DNA from: Thermodesulfobium acidiphilum
GTDB taxonomy: Bacteria > Thermodesulfobiota > Thermodesulfobiia > Thermodesulfobiales > Thermodesulfobiaceae
Assembly: GCF_003057965.1 (NCBI RefSeq)
Contig: NZ_CP020921.1
Location: forward strand, 1,710,795-1,774,794
Direction of reading: 5' to 3'
Length of the DNA: 64,000 nt
Numbering within the stretch: position 1 is the first letter of the stretch; each line of letters begins with the position of its first letter. Of this stretch, positions 61,079-64,000 are shown piece after piece. A program made the translations under genes and the position numbers. The notes beneath the pieces are model-generated. The model saw only the letters and a list, made by a program, of their open reading frames with translations, was not told where the DNA came from and searched no databases.

Positions 61079-61138
61079 GGCATGCTCGTTTCCAAACATA
61101 CCCCGTGAGTATAAAAACTCAGGCTACCTGTCATGACA
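61079..61138 (-). promoter_or_regulatory. Structured leader upstream of modA
   Basis: On the minus strand a 10-bp palindrome TGTCATGACA (61129-61138) is followed by a hairpin CC-TGAGT/ACTCA-GG (61103-61123) and a second hairpin GGTATG/CATGCC with a 12-nt loop (61079-61102). It ends 28 bases before modA. No known riboswitch is recognised; the sequence is too short for the Moco RNA. Confidence 0.45.
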
Positions 61139-61169
61139 TAACGTTTTAGACAAAATAGCTCGGAGACCC

Positions 61170-61250
<81 letters not shown>

Positions 61251-61252
61251 AA

Positions 61253-61328
61253 TGGGGTGGATGAGGGGACTCGAACCCCCAACAACTGCAGCCACAGTGC
61301 AGTGCTCTGCCTTTGAGCTACATCCACC
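61253..61328 (-). tRNA. tRNA-His, anticodon GUG
   Basis: Acceptor GTGGATG/CATCCAC with the extra 5' G opposite C73, the mark of tRNA-His. Anticodon stem CTGCA/TGCAG, loop CTGTGGC (GUG). CCA is encoded. Six bases separate it from tRNA-Arg, so both are on one transcript. Confidence 0.96.
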
Positions 61329-61342
61329 ACTCTGTCTTATAC

Positions 61343-61372
61343 ATTTTATTTTAAAAACTTTATAATTGTCAA
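61343..61372 (-). promoter_or_regulatory. tRNA promoter candidate
   Basis: TTGACA (61372-61367) and TAAAAT (61348-61343) are 18 bp apart, directly upstream of tRNA-His, at the end of rsmG. Confidence 0.65.
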
Positions 61373-61373
61373 A

Positions 61374-62000
61374 TTAAAGTTTAATCAACAAAAATTTTCT
61401 TGTTCCAAACTTTTCTGGCAAAGCGTAATTAAATGTTTCATAATCAAGCTTATTTAAAACAGAACTATCAAAAGATTTCCCAAGCCATAAAGCTAAAGTA
61501 AGATTTCTTCGATCTTTCAAAATTGATATCATTTTTTTTAAAGGAAAGGTTGCCCTCGAAGTAACTTTTTCAGGAATTTCTCTTATATCTTCAAGTCTTT
61601 CTTGTAGAACAATAACATTTTTTATACCAAGTTCTAAAATTAATCCTTCAAGAAAAACAACTCTTTTATATTTTGGCTCCAATAATACCCATAAACTTTC
61701 AGGAAAACAGATTGACAAAATCAAACCAGGAATTCCTGCACCAGAACCAATATCAAGAAATTCTTTTGCATTAAAAAAAGTTGGACATAACAAAGTTGGT
61801 AACAAAGAATCATATACATGTTTAAAAAAAAATTCCTCAACAGTATTAAACGAAACTAAAGAGTGTCTTTTATTATATAAAAAGAGTTTTTCTGAATATA
61901 TACTAATCTTATCTAAACATTCAGTAAAATTTGGTAAATACTTCATAAATAATAAATCAAATTTTCGACTATCGAATAATATTTCATCTTTTTTTGTCAT
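61374..62000 (-). CDS. rsmG: 16S rRNA (guanine-N7) methyltransferase
   Basis: A 208-residue enzyme methylating G527 of 16S rRNA. FLDIGSGAGIPGLILSICFPE is motif I, and VTSRATFPLKKMISI the RsmG post-motif. It overlaps jag by 17 bp, in the usual origin-proximal order. Confidence 0.95.
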   Translation of the reverse strand: MTKKDEILFDSRKFDLLFMKYLPNFTECLDKISIYSEKLFLYNKRHSLVSFNTVEEFFFKHVYDSLLPTLLCPTFFNAKEFLDIGSGAGIPGLILSICFPESLWVLLEPKYKRVVFLEGLILELGIKNVIVLQERLEDIREIPEKVTSRATFPLKKMISILKDRRNLTLALWLGKSFDSSVLNKLDYETFNYALPEKFGTRKFLLIKL

Positions 62001-62625
62001 TATTTAGCGGTTCAATTACTATATGTCTATTTCTACCTACACCAACACTATAAACAGCTAAATCGTTACGTTTTGAAAGATAAACGTGAATTACTTTTCT
62101 TTCATGAGCTGGCAGTGGCAAAAATTCAACCTTTTTCTTATATTTAATACACTTTTTTACAAGTTTGTCGGATAACTCATATAAAAATGAAATTCTATCT
62201 TTCCAATAATTATTAATATCAAGATTAACCTGATAGTTATTAAAATTAACTTTTGCAATTCTATTTAATAAAAACTCTATAGATTTTAAAATTAATCCGT
62301 GTCTACCTATAAGGCAGCCTAAGTTTTCACCCTTTACTTCGACATAAAGGACATTTTCATTAAGATTAAAGTCTATAGAAAAGCTGCTATTTGGGATTTC
62401 CTTTATTAAAGACTCCATTACTTTAGAAATTAACTCATCAATAGTGGGTGAATATCTTAAAATTATCTTTGCTTCTCTTGACCCTATACCCAAAAGCCCT
62501 TTTTTTGGAAGCTCTAAAACCTCAAAATCATATTTAGAATCCTCATCAATACCAAGTAGTTCGAGTCCTTTTTTAATAGCCTCTTCTTTACTTTTAGCAC
62601 TAACGACTATTTCTTTAATCATCAT
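61984..62625 (-). CDS. jag: Jag/KhpB RNA-binding protein
   Basis: A 213-residue protein with Jag_N (AKSKEEAIKKGLELLG...KGLLGIGSREAKI), a KH domain (GENLGCLIGRHGLILKSIEFLLNRIAKV) and an R3H domain (LPLPAHERKVIHVYLSKRNDL). The KhpB/Jag role is in RNA binding and cell-envelope growth. ATGA overlap with yidC. Confidence 0.95.
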   Translation of the reverse strand: MMIKEIVVSAKSKEEAIKKGLELLGIDEDSKYDFEVLELPKKGLLGIGSREAKIILRYSPTIDELISKVMESLIKEIPNSSFSIDFNLNENVLYVEVKGENLGCLIGRHGLILKSIEFLLNRIAKVNFNNYQVNLDINNYWKDRISFLYELSDKLVKKCIKYKKKVEFLPLPAHERKVIHVYLSKRNDLAVYSVGVGRNRHIVIEPLNNDKKR

Positions 62626-63266
62626 GCATGCTTTCTCATTACAATAAATGATTGTATAATACCAATTATATTAGAAACGTTCCAATAAATTAATATTCCT
62701 GCGGGAAATTGAATAGATATAAATCCCAAAAAAAGTGGCATTAGCAAAAGCATTTGTCTTTGCATTTTATCAGCTGTATTTGTAGTAATTTTTTGTTGGA
62801 TATAAGTTGTTATCATCAATAAAGCAGGCAAAATATAAAATGGGTCCTTTTCAGTTATATCACTAATCCATAAGAAGTTAACTGCAGAATGTGTTTGTTC
62901 GATAATGCTTTTTAATTCGGGACTAAGTAAAAAATAATAAAAAGCAATAAGAATGGGTAATTGAATAAGCATTGGCAAACACCCGCCAAAAGGATTTATT
63001 TTGTTATTTTTATAAAAAGCTACCATTTCTGTTTGTAATCTTTGGGGGTCTGATTTATATTTTTCTTGAAGCTCCTTTATTTTGGGCTGTAGTTTTTGCA
63101 TCTTTTTCATCTGATCAAGAGATATGTGATTAAGAGGCCACAATAAAGCTCTAATTAAAAGAGTAATAAGAATAATAACCAAACCAAAATCATGTAAAAA
63201 ACCTAATAAAGAATAAAAGATAGGATGAAAAACGTTAGTATCTAACCAGCTAAAAAAGGAATTCAC
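62622..63266 (-). CDS. yidC: Membrane protein insertase YidC (short form)
   Basis: A 214-residue insertase with five helices. LIRALLWPLNHISLDQMKKMQKLQPKIKELQEKYK is the characteristic first helix and hairpin with the key Arg. The large periplasmic domain of Gram-negative YidC is absent, as is a signal peptide, so it is close to the minimum. GTG start overlaps the yidD stop by one base. Confidence 0.95.
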   Translation of the reverse strand: MNSFFSWLDTNVFHPIFYSLLGFLHDFGLVIILITLLIRALLWPLNHISLDQMKKMQKLQPKIKELQEKYKSDPQRLQTEMVAFYKNNKINPFGGCLPMLIQLPILIAFYYFLLSPELKSIIEQTHSAVNFLWISDITEKDPFYILPALLMITTYIQQKITTNTADKMQRQMLLLMPLFLGFISIQFPAGILIYWNVSNIIGIIQSFIVMRKHA

Positions 63267-63520
63267 TATTTTATTTCTCCTCTCGAACTAATAATTTTCT
63301 CTGGAACCGGATCGTAACCACCTCGATTAAAAGGGTGACATCTCAATATTCTTTTCATTGCTAAAAAACTACCCTTTAAGGGTCCGAATCTTGAAATAGC
63401 TATAATTGCATATTCGGAACAGGTAGGATAAAATATACAACTACTTCCCTTTATAGGAGAAAGAAATCTCTGATAAAATTTTATCAAAAAGATTAAGAAG
63501 TAACATATATACTTTTGCAT
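63266..63520 (-). CDS. yidD: YidD membrane-insertion factor
   Basis: An 84-residue protein. [28 protein letters not shown] (three Cys) and [14 protein letters not shown] are the family signature. It helps membrane protein insertion with YidC. Overlaps rnpA by 28 bp. Confidence 0.96.
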   Translation of the reverse strand: MQKYICYFLIFLIKFYQRFLSPIKGSSCIFYPTCSEYAIIAISRFGPLKGSFLAMKRILRCHPFNRGGYDPVPEKIISSRGEIK

Positions 63521-63834
63521 AATTCTTCTAACTCTTTTAAAACCTCACTTTTATTTTTTCTAGAAAAAGGCTTTTTCACTAAGAATATCATATCAAAAAA
63601 GTCCTTCTTTTCATTCTTATATAAAAATTCTTTCACAAAAAAACCTTTAATAAATCTCTTCATATAATTTCTCTTTACAGAACTTTTTGCAACCTTTTTA
63701 GACACAATAACACAAATCCTAAAATATTCAGAAGGACTGTAAAAAAGGGTGAAAAAAAAGCCTTCTATTCTCTTAGAATTAAATGTCTTCGCTATTCCCT
63801 GTGGGTTATTTAGTAAAGCTCCTTTACTTAGCAC
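63493..63834 (-). CDS. rnpA: Ribonuclease P protein component
   Basis: A 113-residue protein aiding the RNase [33 protein letters not shown] contains the RNR motif. GTG start at 63834 lies inside rpmH by 11 bp; no later start fits the family length. Confidence 0.92.
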   Translation of the reverse strand: MLSKGALLNNPQGIAKTFNSKRIEGFFFTLFYSPSEYFRICVIVSKKVAKSSVKRNYMKRFIKGFFVKEFLYKNEKKDFFDMIFLVKKPFSRKNKSEVLKELEELCKSIYVTS

Positions 63835-63970
63835 TAACAGTAAGCCTGTGCCTACCTTTCATCCTTCGCGCTTTAATAACCTTTCTACCAGCCTTAGTGC
63901 TCATTCTGTTAAGAAAGCCATGCACTCTGAATTTTTTTCTAACTTTTGGTTGATAAGTTCTTTTTGACAC
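63824..63970 (-). CDS. rpmH: Ribosomal protein L34
   Basis: A 48-residue protein starting with GTG (GAGGTG upstream): [22 protein letters not shown] is typical, ending [10 protein letters not shown]. It overlaps rnpA, which resembles the fused rpmH-rnpA arrangement of Thermus. dnaA would be expected just beyond the window. Confidence 0.96.
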   Translation of the reverse strand: MSKRTYQPKVRKKFRVHGFLNRMSTKAGRKVIKARRMKGRHRLTVSAK

Positions 63971-64000
63971 AACTATCACCTCAAACTTAATTTTTAAAAT

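Noticed and set aside
63749-63967. 72-codon open frame on the plus strand
   Set aside because: Antisense to rnpA and rpmH, which are certain.

Overview
The window is about one third G+C and tightly packed with bacterial genes. It suggests a motile, Gram-negative-type anaerobe. An Lpt lipopolysaccharide-export cluster and a heptose isomerase indicate an outer membrane, and a FliY/FliM flagellar operon indicates motility. Ferrous-iron uptake, molybdate uptake, MoeA-type cofactor proteins, a DsrE-like protein and two probable selenoproteins fit an anaerobic sulfur or formate metabolism. A tandem HdeA-like protein (an acid-stress fold) fits an acid-tolerant host. A Thermodesulfobium-like sulfate reducer would match all of this, but that name is inference; no rRNA or other decisive marker is present. 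TTG and GTG start codons are unusually common.

Layout. 1-4.1 kb: end of riboflavin synthase, an endonuclease III-like glycosylase, and an EmrAB-type efflux pair with a TetR-type operator over its promoter. 4.3-13.1 kb: a small Usp protein, then on the minus strand lptA, an LptF/G permease, a DUF3084 protein, NfeD, a slipin, a nitroreductase and alaS. 13.3-17.7 kb: feo operon, including a 58-residue Cys-rich membrane protein, then comF and metK. 17.8-25.4 kb: a secreted unknown, a PocR-type soluble chemoreceptor, the tandem HdeA-like protein, a DsrE-like protein, two MoeA-like genes, a methyltransferase, thiM and acyP. 25.4-33.5 kb: a flagellar hook and switch operon that lacks motB and fliL at their usual place. 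33.6-37.2 kb: gmhA, a large glycosyltransferase, and two tandem small genes that each read through an in-frame TGA. 37.3-40.5 kb: a TPR protein, a DUF4405-type haem membrane protein and an NhaC-like antiporter. 40.5-45.6 kb: biotin genes in two convergent arms. 45.6-49.5 kb: ndk, parB, parA, a NIF3-family protein and a double Usp protein. 49.6-50.35 kb: a decayed insertion sequence. 50.35-56.9 kb: a complete trpEGDCFBA operon. 57-61.1 kb: a CLC channel with CBS domains and modABC. 61.2-64 kb: tRNA-Arg, tRNA-His and the replication-origin-type cluster rsmG-jag-yidC-yidD-rnpA-rpmH.

The most striking discovery lies in 36606-37176, a stretch that looks non-coding when TGA is treated as a stop. 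Reading TGA as selenocysteine gives two overlapping genes of 100 and 91 residues. Both have a C-x-x-U motif with Cys29 and Sec32, both continue into PSVR at residues 39-42, and both place a hairpin with the identical loop AGTTA exactly 23 nt after the TGA, the geometry of a bacterial SECIS. They precede a glycosyltransferase and gmhA on the same strand and sit divergent from a TPR gene.
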